Shown: positions 1 to 11,102, numbered from the stretch's first letter. The stretch: DNA of 64,000 nucleotides from Podocnemis expansa (GCA_007922195.1 ML682059.1:16634205-16698204), one strand, 5' to 3'. Notes: generated from the letters alone by a model not told the origin. Numbers and translations are program-made.

Positions 1-843
1 CCTCTTCACTGAGTGAGAAATATGTAAGGAAAACACTTAATGGTTAACCCTTCAGAACCACAGATAAGCGTCTGCTATGCATGCTTGGCCTAGAGGTGAC
101 AATTAGAATTAGTCAACAAAAGGTTGGGCTGAATGGTTTTTGAAAAGTTGTAGAAAGAACGACATTCTGTAGTTCAATGGTCTATTATCAACAATGTGCA
201 GTTATGCTTTCAATTTCAATGATTTATTTTCTTCTATTAATTTAATCTTTGCAGAAATCATAACTGCCATTTGTCTACATCTTCACAAAAGTCAAGAAGT
301 CCTTCATGTACTTTTTTTGGGTTGTGAATATCTTGCCATTGAAGCTGGCACACAAGTTTTTAAAATGCTTATAATTTTAAAAAATCCATTTCAGAAGGAT
401 CAAATTGTTTAAGCATTTTTTATTTGATTGTTTTATTGAAATGGTAAGTAATTAAACTGAAAAATGCTTATTAATAATTTTGATAATAGTTTTAGTAATA
501 TTTGCAGTAAAAATTCATTAAACAGTTTTATGAAGGATGAAAATAAAATTAGTCGACAGGTTTTCAGCTTTTTTTTTTTTTTTTAATCGTTCAGCTATAT
601 TTACCATAAAAGAAAACAGAAATATTCTATTGGATGATGTAATATATGAAACTACAAATGTTTTGTTCCCCTTAGCTTAGATTTCTATAGTTGCTCCTTA
701 TAATAATTCTGAAATCAGATTTGTTGGAAAACTTTGCTGGAAAACTTCATGACACAATTTACTGAGAAAAAAAAGTATGAGTGGTGGTGAGACACCACAG
801 GATACACATGTGGTATCTAGTTGTGTTGCTGATACTCTGTATT
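1..843. other. AT-rich DNA with no recognised gene or repeat
   Basis: No long open frame, splice-like coding block or repeat terminus was recognised. Only short poly-T runs stand out, such as the one near 569-584. It looks like ordinary intergenic or intronic vertebrate DNA. Confidence 0.5.
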
Positions 844-851
844 ATCTAATG

Positions 852-1041
852 CAGGGGTCTCAAACTCAAATCAGCACAAGGACCACATAAGGACTAGTAT
901 GGTAGCCCAAGGGCCGCTCCACTGAAACCTTTTCTTAAAATGACATTGCAAATATTGATACTGATAGTGTCATTGCAGGCTTCAAGAAATAACTTCAGGG
1001 GGCCTTATGTGGCCTCCTGGCCATGAGTTTGAGACCCCCTG
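852..1041. mobile_element. Short non-autonomous hAT element
   Basis: The element has terminal inverted repeats: it begins CAGGGGTCTCAAACTCA and ends TGAGTTTGAGACCCCCTG. It is flanked by a perfect 8-bp duplication, ATCTAATG, at 844-851 and 1042-1049. An 8-bp TSD and CAGGGG termini are hallmarks of hAT transposons. At 190 bp it cannot encode a transposase, so it is a MITE-like derivative mobilised in trans. Confidence 0.9.
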
Positions 1042-1080
1042 ATCTAATGAAATATTTAACAGAGAAACACCCAGTAATAA

Positions 1081-1296
1081 CAAAACCCCAAAGTCCTGTA
1101 GCACCCTAAAGACGAACAGATTTCTTCGGGCATAAGTTTTTGTGAGTCGCAACCCACTTCATCACATGCATCTGAAGTGGCTTGCAGCCCATGAAAGCTT
1201 ACACCTGAAAAAATGTTATTCTTTAAGGTGTCCCAGGACTTTCGTTGTTTTTTGTTTATACAGGCTAACATGGCTCTCTCTCTGGAACTTTATCAT
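1081..1296. mobile_element. Palindromic mini-element made of two opposed Penelope-like 3' ends
   Basis: The left half (about 1085-1165) is the reverse complement of the PLE 3' tail seen intact at 48950-49040: a 'chemically regular' block of gtgccacaggact, a taaatctgtt-like run and a tcatgcatctgatgaagt-like run. The right half (about 1166-1290) is the same tail in direct orientation, ending in gctaacatggct. The unit is bounded by the perfect 10-bp repeat CCAGTAATAA at 1071-1080 and 1297-1306. That indicates it inserted as a complete 216-bp unit rather than being a truncated remnant. It has no coding capacity. Confidence 0.75.
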
Positions 1297-1306
1297 CCAG
1301 TAATAA

Positions 1307-1959
1307 ATATGTTCTTAGATTAGAAATTTGACTACTTATGTTTATCTAAATTTATGGGTCTAAATCTGCAGTGCACTGTGGCTTGTATCATTCCAGCAGC
1401 AAAGAAGGTGGACGAGTTCTAAAGGCAGTTGAGGCAGCCATTGTGGGATTCCCAGAGCATAGGGGAATCTTTTGGTGGCACAGATCCATCAAAGTGGCTT
1501 TTATGCCTACTCCTCTTCCATCCTGGCTTTCAGGGTGTTCTAAGTTACATGGAAGAAAACTGGATCCAGCTGGGAATTCTTCAGCAAATCATTTTTTGTT
1601 GAAAAAATGCTCATTAGTCAAAATCAAATTAATTCACGAAACAGAGTCAATTTTTACAAATCTTTTGATTCAAAAAAGGCAAGGAAAAAGCTTCAAAACT
1701 GTTTGGATATTTTGTTTTGAAATTTTCAAAATAAAATATTGCAATTTTCTTTTCAAAATGGCTTTTTGTTTTGAAATTTAAAGAATCTAGATTGAATAAT
1801 CATTAAAAAGAAAACTTAGAAACATTTTCAAATGATCAAATATATTAAAATTTAGAACTCTGGAAAATAATTGACAGCAAAACCATGGCCTACTCAGTTG
1901 TAAGGGGACCCAGAGGTGGCTCCAAGACCAAAGGGGCTAAAAGTTAGTTTAAACTCACA
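1307..1959. other. No recognised gene or repeat
   Basis: AT-rich sequence. The open frame at 1371-1781 has no recognisable motif, and its second half is low-complexity, rich in Phe, Lys and Ile from A/T-rich DNA. I do not regard it as a gene. Confidence 0.5.
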
Positions 1960-1975
1960 CTGCTGATATCAAGTT

Positions 1976-2076
1976 CCAAAGAACAGTCATGTTAGTCTAG
2001 TTCAGCAAAACATACAAGCAGTCCTGTGGCACTTAAACACTAACAAATTTAAGTGCCACAGGACTCCTCGTTTGTT
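1976..2076. mobile_element. Second palindromic Penelope-like mini-element
   Basis: The left arm carries the inverted PLE tail (gttagtctagttcagcaaaa, then cctgtggcactt). The right arm carries the same tail in direct orientation (aagtgccacaggactcct, then tttgttctgctg). The unit is flanked by imperfect 16-bp repeats, CTGCTGATATCAAGTT at 1960-1975 and CTGCTGGTATCAAGTT at 2077-2092, with one mismatch. The first few repeat bases may belong to the element end, leaving at least about 10 bp of genuine TSD. Confidence 0.7.
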
Positions 2077-2092
2077 CTGCTGGTATCAAGTT

Positions 2093-4345
2093 ATCTTTGA
2101 ACTCAGCCTCCTATCTCTGAACATGTCCACCAGCTGGGATTTCTCTTCATTGCTCCAGGTTTCCAGGATAGCCGAGCGTCCCCTTTGTGATGATTGGCAG
2201 CAGAATCATAGGAGCTCATCGGGGTTAACATCATGATTCTGTATCTAAAAGTACGAAGATAACTTGTAGAGGAAGAAAGCAGACTCAAAAGTAGGTAGAG
2301 AGATGAGTACAAGGCAATATATGCAGATAAAGAAGTTTTTGAATAATATCCTCATACAGTGTCTTAGTCAGGGAGTTACAGTCTTGTTTTGAGTTGTTAT
2401 GAAACAATGAGCACCAGAACAGAGAGATTCCTCTCGGAGGACTGGTTGAAATTAATTATTGGTACCTCCAATTCTGTAATTATGTAGTTCTGTGATGATT
2501 ATGGCAGGAACTGACTTATTTATAAAATTTGCTTTGAGCTAGCACACTTGGCCTAGCACTAGGCATGCTTGTGACTTTTTATCAGGACTTTTGTGTGATG
2601 ACATAATGTATTTTTGAAGCACTCCATGTGAATGTTCTAATACTAGAAATGACAGAAATCTCTAGTACATAAAAGCCCAGAATGGGAAGGAATCAATCAA
2701 TCAAAATCTATATTGATAAGAAAGTGTGTTCTGGGATCTATGCTTGTGCCATAGCATGCTAGATTGTAGTTTAGCCAGTACAATGCATTTCAAGTTTGGA
2801 TGGTAATCTCTGGCAGTTCAAGGAGTTTCTCTTCCCACACAGAAATAGTAAACCACTTCATCCAGTATCCATATGAGCAAGTTAACACATTAATTACGTT
2901 GTAAGATGTTAGAAACAGAGGTCATGTCCTGTAAAGTACCTATCACACTTCTGGATGTGGTAACAAATAAAATATAATTTATAATTAATAACTAAATACC
3001 ATCCATTACAAAAGATTGGCCCTTAACCTCAGAACAGAGGAGCATGGTTCACAGTCCTTTGAAGTCTGTACCATCACCATAAACATGCTCAACAGCATGG
3101 GCTCCCCAGATAGAAGATGATTCCAATTATAGTAAAATAGGGTGAATTTAGGACAATTAATTTCTTATCCCCTACACATTTTAGAGGTCCTGAAGATTAG
3201 ATCTATGTGGCTTGAAAACTTCTCTCTCTCATATCCTGGGACCAAAACAGCTAGAATGATGCTGCTAAACATTTTAGGCAGGGCTTATATGGGATTTATA
3301 GCTTTAGTTGTTCCTGGTTCCTGTCTGAGTGCTTTGAACCATGACCAGAGCATAATCTTATCAGTGTATTGGTGGGTGACAACTAAAGGAAATTGTGCCT
3401 TGACACTTCCAGATTGAACTGCACTACCACAGTGTTGGAGGAAACTCTGGGATTAGCTCAGAAATTCAGTGTGTGTCAAAGCTGAAGGAGACAAACCACC
3501 ATGATTTTACTAATTCAGTTAAGACAGGAGCCATTCAGTGATGAATAGGCACAAATCCACTAATTCAAATTAAGTGGTATCTCTTACTGCAAATGCATAT
3601 GTGCTTGGGTATATTCCTATGATTGTTCAGTGATGGGTGTGGAAAATAAAAGTTGAAGTAGTTCAGAGAAGTTAAAGAAGGAAGCTAGTGAGGTGGCAGG
3701 ATGGCTGTGCATAGCTTTGAGAAATGAGTATTGAATTATGATCAAATCATGTATAATCACCTAGCTTTGCACAGGGTGAATGGGATCAATTTATTAGCTA
3801 ATATTTGGTTTATTTACCCAAAAACATTCAGCAGGAAATTATTTAATGAATTTCTCAAATTCTTGTGATGGAAGTACCTGTCCATTGCTACACACAAGTC
3901 TATCTAGAGGTCTTGAAAGGTCTGCAATCTTTTCACTGTATGGTTCTACCAGTCACCACAAACCCAGTTACCTGTATTTTAAATCATCATAAACCCCATT
4001 ACTGTTACCTCTCCCTTACTAATAACTGGGGTTCCCTCCCTTGGAGGGTATCCTCAGTGTGTGAAAATACTATAAGATAGATCTGGAAGGAGGATACCAG
4101 CTATGGAATCATTTCCCTCTGTTCTATCTTGTTCTCTTTTCCCAAGACTACCATCCTCCTCAACAGCACAGAGGCTGTCAGGCTGAGGATGGTATTGCTT
4201 TACTGTGTCTTTGAAAGCCTTGTCCATGCACCTCGCTGAATCTCGAAGCTTCTCCAGTACACTTCCTGTATGTAATGGTACCTACAATACTTTGCTCTGG
4301 TAGTCATCTTTCCTTTGAGAATGTGCTAGATAGCTCTTTACAGTG
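2093..4345. other. No recognised gene or repeat
   Basis: Roughly 2.2 kb without a convincing open frame, repeat terminus or RNA gene. Short open frames at 2103-2312, 3142-3417 and 3865-4080 show no motif and no coding bias I can defend. Confidence 0.5.
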
Positions 4346-4349
4346 GTGG

Positions 4350-4915
4350 GGAAATGCCATCATTACAAGTGTGGAAACAATCTCAGAGGCACTGAGACAT
4401 AGAGACATTAAGGCTATGTCTACACTGGCAATTTAGGTTGAAATAAGGAGGCTTAATTTGAACTAAATTAATCCCTGTCTAAACTTTCAATAAATTGAAT
4501 TAAGAAATTCCTTAATTTGACTTAATGAAAGCTTAATTTGAATTAATAAGAACCACCTGTTAGTTCAAACTAAGCCTTTATTCAACTCCTTAGTTTGAGC
4601 AAAGGATGGTGTAGACCTGGATTAATCCTTAATTCAACCTTATTAAAATCAAATTACAGGCATTTAGGTCGAATTAACAGAGTGGACTAAGTCAATTTGA
4701 CTTAAAGTCTACTTACTCCACTTTGTTAATTCAACTTGATAAGGTCAAATTTAGTTTGAATTAAAGCTGACTTTATCAGTTTGAATTAAATTCAACCTAA
4801 CTTTTTCTAACGTAGATGTATAGACTAAGTGTCTTGCACAGGTCAGTGGCACTTGGGAACTGAACTGAGGAATTCCTGGTTCCTTGTCATCATCTCTAAC
4901 TAACAATTTACACAG
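4350..4915 (-). repeat. MIR-like SINE, split by a Harbinger MITE
   Basis: The left piece (about 4350-4411, containing a gaggcactgagacatagag run) joins the right piece (about 4826-4915, containing cttgcacaggtcagtggcac and a ggttccttg run). With the insert removed they form a MIR-type tRNA-SINE 3' half in reverse orientation. The join reads cattaagtg, as the canonical MIR-like sequence does. The right piece ends near a ctctaactaac run that corresponds to the SINE head region. Confidence 0.6.
4412..4825. mobile_element. Harbinger-type MITE with many internal short inverted motifs
   Basis: The element begins GGCTATGTCTACACT and ends with the imperfect inverse CGTAGATGTATAGAC. It is flanked by TAA at 4409-4411 and 4826-4828, as expected for PIF/Harbinger. 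The interior is a dense series of motifs such as TTAATTTGAA, TTGAATTAA and AATTCAA in both orientations, so much of it could fold into small hairpins. There is no coding capacity. The filled target site lies in a MIR-like SINE, which confirms both ends. Confidence 0.8.
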
Positions 4916-5619
4916 ACTCTTAAAACTTGCAGTCTTGCTGGCACAAAATGATTACCATGTTCCAGCCCAGAGGAGGGTAACAATATTAAAAATTTGACCA
5001 CAGTTCTTATTGCAAGAATGCATATTCTTGTGTTACTTGACTGCTAAAAATTCTTGGATTTCCAAAATCTCCTAAAACCCCAAATCACGTAGTATTGGTA
5101 CTTTATGCTACTGAAATACAGCCTTTAAACTACAACTTATAGGACTACTCTTATTAAGGAAAAACAGTTTTTGATCATGGAATTCTTATACCTGTTTCAT
5201 TATAATAAAACTGTTCCTTACGATCCTTGGCATACCTATCTCTAAACTAATGGCAAGAGACCACAATAATCATATCATAATGTTGCTATATAAATCCATG
5301 GTATGTCTGCGCCTTGAATACTTCATGCACTTCTGGTTACCCTACTTCAACAAAGAGATATTAAAATTGGAAAAGGTATAAAGAAGGACAACAAAAATGA
5401 CTAGGGGTATAAGGAGATTCCATATGAGGAGAGATTAAAAAGACTGGGAATATTTAATTTGTAAAAGAGATCCCTAAGCGGTGATATGATAGAGATGTAT
5501 AAAATCATGAATGCTAATGAGAAAATGAATATAGAAGTGTTATTTACCCATTCATATAATACAAGACCTGATGGGTCACCTGATGAAACTAGCAGGAAGC
5601 AAGTTTAAAGCTTACATAA

Positions 5620-6344
5620 GGCCAGGTCTGCACTGCCTGTGGCTTTTGACTGCAATTGAAGGGGGATGTGCAAGCAGGGCCGGCTCAAGGGGCTGTGGCA
5701 CCTCAAGCTGGCTTTTGCACTCCCCCGTGGGTGGCGTGGCCAGGATGGAACATGACCTCCATTCTGGGCTGGCTCACCCTGCCCTCAAGGCAGGGAACAG
5801 CCAGACCAGGGGCAGAGAAGGCTAGCCTAGAGCTCCACTCTCCTGCCCCTCCCTGTACCACCTTTCTGCCCTAGGAGCTGGGTGGGCCAGCCCAGAGGCA
5901 GGGTGAGAGCAGAATCTGCTCCATGGGACAGTCTGTTCTGCTCCCAGGGACGGAGTGGCTGGCTCAGGGAGGGGCGGGAGCATGGGGTCCAACTTCTGGG
6001 CTGGCCTGCCCCACCACTGGCACAGTGCTGTGGCGCCCATAAGCCAATGATGTCCTGAGAGAGGGCCTCATTTGCTTACTGGTCAAGCTGGCCCTGTATG
6101 CAAGCTACATAAAATAGCTTGGATTCCCCCTTTGACTTCCAAAACACCTACTTACGGCAGTGTCTCCACTGTGCTGAGTCAGAGAGAAATGCCCTCCCTT
6201 TGACTCAGTGTTATTCTTCTTGAGAGCATGTACTTACTGTGTCAGCTTCTGGATCAACTGAGTGGACCTTCACTGACTGCTCAATCAATCTGGACAGATC
6301 AAACTGACAGTGGAAAATTTGCTACCATCTGTGTAGATCTGGCC
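5620..6344. mobile_element. Harbinger-type MITE carrying a hAT insertion
   Basis: Termini GGCCAGGTCTGCACTG and CTGTGTAGATCTGGCC are imperfect inverses. TAA flanks both sides, at 5617-5619 and 6345-6347. A hAT element occupies 5675-6096, so the MITE itself is about 300 bp once that and its TSD copy are subtracted. No open frame belongs to it. Confidence 0.8.
5675..6096. mobile_element. Non-autonomous hAT element nested in a MITE
   Basis: The element begins CAGGGCCGGCTCAAGG and ends GGTCAAGCTGGCCCTG. Its 8-bp target duplication is TGTGCAAG (5667-5674) versus TATGCAAG (6097-6104), one transition apart. It is GC-rich compared with its surroundings. The open frames inside (5571-5825, 5656-5874 and 5822-6040) are non-coding by-products of that composition. 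The termini resemble those of the small hAT at 40464-40608. Confidence 0.85.
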
Positions 6345-6671
6345 TAAGAAAGCATCACAGAACACAGAAGGGGGTGTTTTGAAGGCCATAAGTATAAATG
6401 AATTTAAAATGAATTAGATAAATTCACGGAGGGTATGTCCATCAGTGACTATTAGTGGAGATGGTCAAGGACCCTAAGCCCTGCTCTGGGTGTCCCCCAG
6501 CCTCTGACTGTCAGCTGATGGGACTGGATGACTGGGTACAGATCAGCTGATAATTAGCTTGTTTGTTCTGTTTATTCCCTCTGAAGTACCCAGTACTGGC
6601 CACTGTAGGAAGACAGGATCCTGGGATAGATGAACCATTGGTGTGACCTAGTACAGCTGTTCTTATGTTCT

Positions 6672-9668
6672 GTAACTGAATTTAGAGATAATTTTAGGAA
6701 ATCTGATCTGAAAAAGGTGATACTTGGTGAGGTGAGGACAAATGTGTGGAGTTTTGTGATTTGATTAAGGGTAGAATTTAACCGTTTTCTCTTGCAGAAT
6801 TTGAACGAGAATTTCTAGGGACCCTGGGCTCTCTGTGGTAAAAAGAAAATTTTACTTTTTATATACAAAATTCCCCACGCAAGAACTGATACAGAAATTT
6901 GTAATCATTTACCCAGGAGAAAAATGAATTTTCCACAGAAGTGTGAAAAGCACTAATGTCTAATTTCACTAACCTTCCTTCATATTTGAGATTAAATGTC
7001 CCACACAGTGCTGTTTAATGGTGCTCAGATGATATCCATCTATTGTACCAGTGGGAATCAATTTTGCAGAATGTTTTCCCGTTAGTCAATTTAAAGAAAA
7101 TGTTGAAATTAACATCTTAATGGAACTGGTAAATAACAAGAGTTAAAAAGGTCTGAGAATGGGACTAAATTAAACAGTTAAGTTTGATTTAAACAATTTT
7201 GATTTCTTGTGAGGGTTCTTCATAAATATTTATTTTACGTTTGGTACAACCCCAACTGAGAGTCTAAAAGAAGTTGCCATTGCTCAAACATTACTTTCTT
7301 ATTAGCCAACAAGAACAATTAGGAAGCATTTCAAGTAACTGTAACTGCCCTGTCTGAATTCACATTGTTTGTTTTCTTATGTCATCAGGTACCTGTTGTA
7401 TTTTAAACCAGATTTCCATATAGTAATAGCCCCATTTTTCTATCTAAAAAACTATAGTTTCCTGACTGTTAATTCCAGTTGACAGTGAATGGTTTTGTTT
7501 CTTCTTTGCTTCAGAATAATGTATTGCTGTGAAGTGATTTATAATAAACAGTATCTGGGAAAGAACTATGATGCTGATCAGATTTGATAACTAAAAATGG
7601 ATTATTACTGAAATAACAGCATTGCCAACATCTTAAAAACAACTAATTTCAAGGAGTTTATTTTTGAGTTCAGAACCCAGATTCATTCTCTCAGTTTACA
7701 AGCTCCTATGGGTGGATAGGCCCTTATAAAGAATGCCAGGCTTATTGAGTAGAGAGAATGTTTCTCAAATAAAGCATGACTGGTATATTTAAAAGAGTCC
7801 AATATAATATTCCTATTCAAATCCACTCTTCCAATTGTTAATTTGAAATATAGAATACATTTTAATTAAATGCAACTGAAATTATCCAAACTGATTAATT
7901 TTGCTTAATTGATGTGGATGAAAACTATTTTCTCTTAGTTATAGAGTATGCCTAGTTATATACTAGTAAAAACATGAATTAATTTGGTTTTCTGTGGTTG
8001 AAGCAGAAAACCCCCACCAGTAATTTCTAGATGAAAAATGCATACCTTCCCAATGTAACCTCAGTTTCAAGAAGTTCATATACTATATCGTGATTGCACT
8101 TAGTTTTCCACAGAGTAGTATCTAAAGCTTATGTTATGTCAAGGCAAATATAACATTTTTACATTAATGCTGTCCACCTACTATTATTTAATTCACTGAA
8201 AATCTTTATTCCAACAGCCAAATTATGACATCTTAACAGTGGTTCTTCAGAAAGAAGCATCATTACTGGGTTTTCTATTAATTATAGTATATACACTATT
8301 GAATTTACTGAAGTGCTTTGCTGGATAGATTCCAAACATTAGCAGGAAAATGAAATTAAATAAAAAGGGTCAGCTATATTTAAGAACAATGTGTAAGTAC
8401 TTGAGAGACTGGGTATAATTAAAGAAGTTCTAAACAAAACACAAATGTAACTAGTCAGCTGACCTTCCATAACTTACCATGTGCTCATAAGGAATTTATC
8501 ATAAAATAAGAATATCTGAATGAAAGCATAGGGATTAATAAATGCAGGATACCTTTATCAATGGTTTAAAAAATATTTAGAGAACTTAAGATAATAATAA
8601 AAAGGTGTAATCACATTTGTTATACTCAGTGACTTTCTCTTCTCAAATCCATGGAATCAAGGAGAATAGTTCACCCATAGTGTTTTGCACTAATTCCTTG
8701 AAAATTAAATTGAGTTTGGGAAGCAGAGGGACAAGGAAAATCAGTAGCATGTCTCCCCCACCTCTCGTACCTAGTGATTGTTCCTTTATGAGAAGCATAT
8801 ACATCGGGGCTTTGTGTGACCACCTACCAGGACTGGGAAGAGATGAGTTGTTGTTCTGTACAGAAGTTCTCCCAGATAAATGAGGCTTGTTGTATAGTGA
8901 AAATTCCTGCTTGACTTTATCAATTTCCTTGTGCCTTTGAGATGCAATCTGTGACTTCTACTCCCCACCATTCCACAGTATTAGCATGGTCAGTGAGTCA
9001 GCTATATTTCCAGGACAAAGGAGATCGAAGGACAAGGCATGAAAGTAAACATAGTTCAAGATTCATAAGCCTGAGTCTCTCCAGTTATTTGGTTTTAGGC
9101 CAAGACTTCCTAGCTCATATGCAACACTGCCTGGTTGACTTTAACAGACGACTAGTGTAGTGGACACTGCAGGAGAGAAAAACTATGGATTTTGTATCAT
9201 ACACTTTCCACTCCTAAGTTTTCTTGAGTGAAATGGGACTGTTTGGGCTTGTGTTACTGCAATCTTATGGTTAGAGTAGCCTGAAAGCTGCAAAAGGTAT
9301 TTGCAGGTAGAGTTGAATTTGGAAAATAATTAGAATTTCAAAGTTGCTTTTATTGGAAAGAGTCTGAAAAGGACTCATGCTGAGTAAAAATAAAAGATAT
9401 CATGACCATAGGACAAAATATATTAACATAAGTCATTCAAGAGACTTTCTGATAATAAACAAATTTGCAGAAATTGTGACTTGATGGTGGAAGAACTGAA
9501 CAAAAGTTATGTTTAACAAATATCTTATTTGCTCTTTACAGTTTAGCAAGGTATAATTATAGTTGATATTTTAATTACAGAAGTCAAGGACTAAATTCTG
9601 CTTTCTGTCACACAGGTGTAAGTCTGGTTTGATTAACAGTAGAATTCGGCAGAGGTGGTAGGTGTTAA
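6672..9668. other. About 3 kb of AT-rich DNA, nothing recognised
   Basis: No repeat terminus, coding block or RNA gene was recognised. The small open frames at 8617-8883, 8786-8971 and 8942-9160 lack motifs. The region is a candidate single-copy intergenic or intronic segment. Confidence 0.5.
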
Positions 9669-10030
9669 GATATAACCACATCTGCTCTGATCCCTCAGAC
9701 AGAGACAGACATCTTGAGGATCTCTATCAAGCATTCTGGAAACTACAGTGTCCACCTGGGGAACTAAGGAAACAAATTGACAGAGCTAGACGGGTTCCCT
9801 GAAGTCATCTACTACAGGAGAGGCCCAAGAAAGAAAACAGACCACTAGTCACCACATACAATCCTCAAGTCAGACCTCTGCAACAGATCATTAAAGACCT
9901 ATAGCCTATTCTAAAAGATGACCCTTCACTCTCTCAAGCCTTGGGAGACAGACCTCTCCTCACCTACAGACAGCCACCCAGTCTTAAACAGATACTCACC
10001 AGCAACTACAGATCTAACAACGGAAACACT

Positions 10031-10276
10031 GAAGCATGGTCTCAAGTTGTGGTTAGGGAGGTTGAGGCTGGATATTAGAAAAAACTTTTTTACTAGGAGA
10101 GTGGTGAAGCCTTGGAATGAGCTGCCGAGGGAGGTGGTGAAATCTCCATCTTTGGAGGTGTTTAAGGCCCGGCTGGACAAAACCATGACTGGGATGGTTT
10201 AGTGGGAGTGGTCCTGCCTCTGGCAGGGGGCTGGACTAGATGACCTATGAGGTCTCTTCCAACCCTATGATTCTAA
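10031..10276 (+). mobile_element. CR1 3' tail inserted in the PLE
   Basis: The last ~55 codons of a CR1 reverse transcriptase are readable: '[20 protein letters not shown]', then 'SLEVFKARLDKTMTGMV' ending at 10202. The CR1 3' UTR follows, to the terminal 'ccctatgattcta'. The flanks carry the repeat AAGCA (before the CR1 at 10027-10031 and after it at about 10275-10279). Removing the insert restores continuous PLE sequence between 'acactgaagca' and 'ggcacacacccct'. Confidence 0.85.
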
Positions 10277-10429
10277 GCAGGCACACACCCCTTCAACAAA
10301 CCACACTGCCAAGTCTGCCCACATATCTGCACAATAGATACCATCATAGGTCCTAATCAAGCCTGCTACTCCATCAAAGGCTCATTTATCTGCTCACCTA
10401 CTAACGTGATCTATAACATCATGTGCAAG

Positions 10430-10533
10430 TGTAACCCATGTGCCTAAATAGGTGCAATCTCTTTTAGGGACCCTTANNNNNNNNNNTGGAGAGGGGCAAT
10501 TGAGTGAATTTGAGCCCACCCTAGCAGGTTACA
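10430..10533 (+). repeat. Retroviral-type LTR (ends only) spanning an assembly gap
   Basis: The left edge TGTAACCCATGTGCCTAAAT matches the LTR start at 42705. The right edge (gcccaccc..., ending GGTTACA) matches the LTR end near 25610-25623. The outermost bases form the inverted pair TGTAACC/GGTTACA with TG...CA ends. CAAG flanks both sides (10426-10429 and 10534-10537). Between them lies a run of 10 N (10477-10486), so the LTR body, or a whole provirus, is missing from the assembly. The open frame across the gap (10452-10826) is an artefact joining LTR to PLE. Confidence 0.8.
10477..10486. other. Assembly gap of 10 N
   Basis: Ten undetermined bases sit inside the LTR. By comparison with the other two LTR copies here, roughly 650 bp or more of LTR sequence should lie between the flanks. 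The 10-N size is therefore a placeholder and local coordinates downstream are compressed. Confidence 0.9.
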
Positions 10534-11102
10534 CAAGAAATGCCCCAACACCTTATACATTGGACAAACAGGACAATCCATGCACAAAAGAAAAAAATGA
10601 ACACAAAGCTGGTATCAAAAATCACACAACAAAGAAACCAGTTGCTGAGCACTTCCATCTTTCTAATCCCTCAATAAAGGATTTGTTAATGACCGTCATC
10701 AGAGATGTGACCGGGACATCAAGACTTCAAAGAGAAACAGCCGAACTCAAATTCATATGCAGACTAAATTCTGTGACAGCAGGATTGAAACGAGACTATG
10801 GGTTCTTTTCCCATTACAAAAAGTAATTTGACTTCAGGCTTCCCATGGTTTGAACCTAACAACTGCTCTGATTTGCTGTTACTGTATGACCTGATCCTGT
10901 GTTTTACACCCCCTTGCATTTATTTTCATTCCATTCTGTAAATTCACCCATCTTCAAAGCATCTGACAAAGTGGGATTTTCTCTCACGAAAGCTCATGCG
11001 AAAAATAAATCTGTTAGTCTTTAAGTCCCACACGACTCCTTGTTTTGTTTTGTTTTTTGTTTGTTTGGTTGTTTTTTGTTTGTTTGTTTTGTTTTGTTTT
11101 CA

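Larger units (their letters stand above)
5264..6671 (+). mobile_element. CR1 LINE 3' fragment, interrupted
   Basis: Sequence from about 5264 encodes degraded CR1 reverse-transcriptase C-terminal text (for example 'SMVCLRLEYF', corresponding to 'LVRPHLEYC'), with the segment 'gaggagagattaaaaagact' downstream. After the MITE insertion (5620-6344) it resumes near 6380 with the CR1 3' UTR. It ends at the typical tail around 'cagctgttcttatgttct'. It is 5'-truncated, as most CR1 copies are, and full of stops and indels. Confidence 0.8.
9669..11100 (+). mobile_element. Penelope-like element, 5'-truncated, with two insertions
   Basis: The copy opens inside the PLE reverse-transcriptase linker ('ICSDPSDRDRHLEDLYQAF'-like text at about 9687-9750). 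It continues through the region upstream of the endonuclease and then the degraded GIY-YIG segment. The C-terminal text 'LQRETAELKFICRLNS' is readable at about 10726-10775 and 'RDYGFFSHYKK' at the coding end near 10826. The 3' UTR follows, with the conserved tail 'aaataaatctgttagtctttaag' region ending in a (GTTTT)n-like tract. A CR1 tail (about 10031-10271) and an LTR (10430-10533) interrupt it. Confidence 0.85.

Noticed and set aside
3440..3480. A tRNA-like 'gggattagctcag' run
   Set aside because: No B box, no acceptor pairing and no anticodon arm could be found around it.
4430..4800. A possible CRISPR-like or satellite array of AATTYGAA motifs
   Set aside because: Spacing is irregular, motifs occur in both orientations, and the block is bounded by Harbinger termini with TAA duplications. 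CRISPR arrays do not occur in vertebrates.
10452..10826. A 124-codon open frame running across the N gap into PLE coding text
   Set aside because: Its first part is LTR sequence, the middle is the gap, and only the end is PLE protein. It is a chimera, not a gene.
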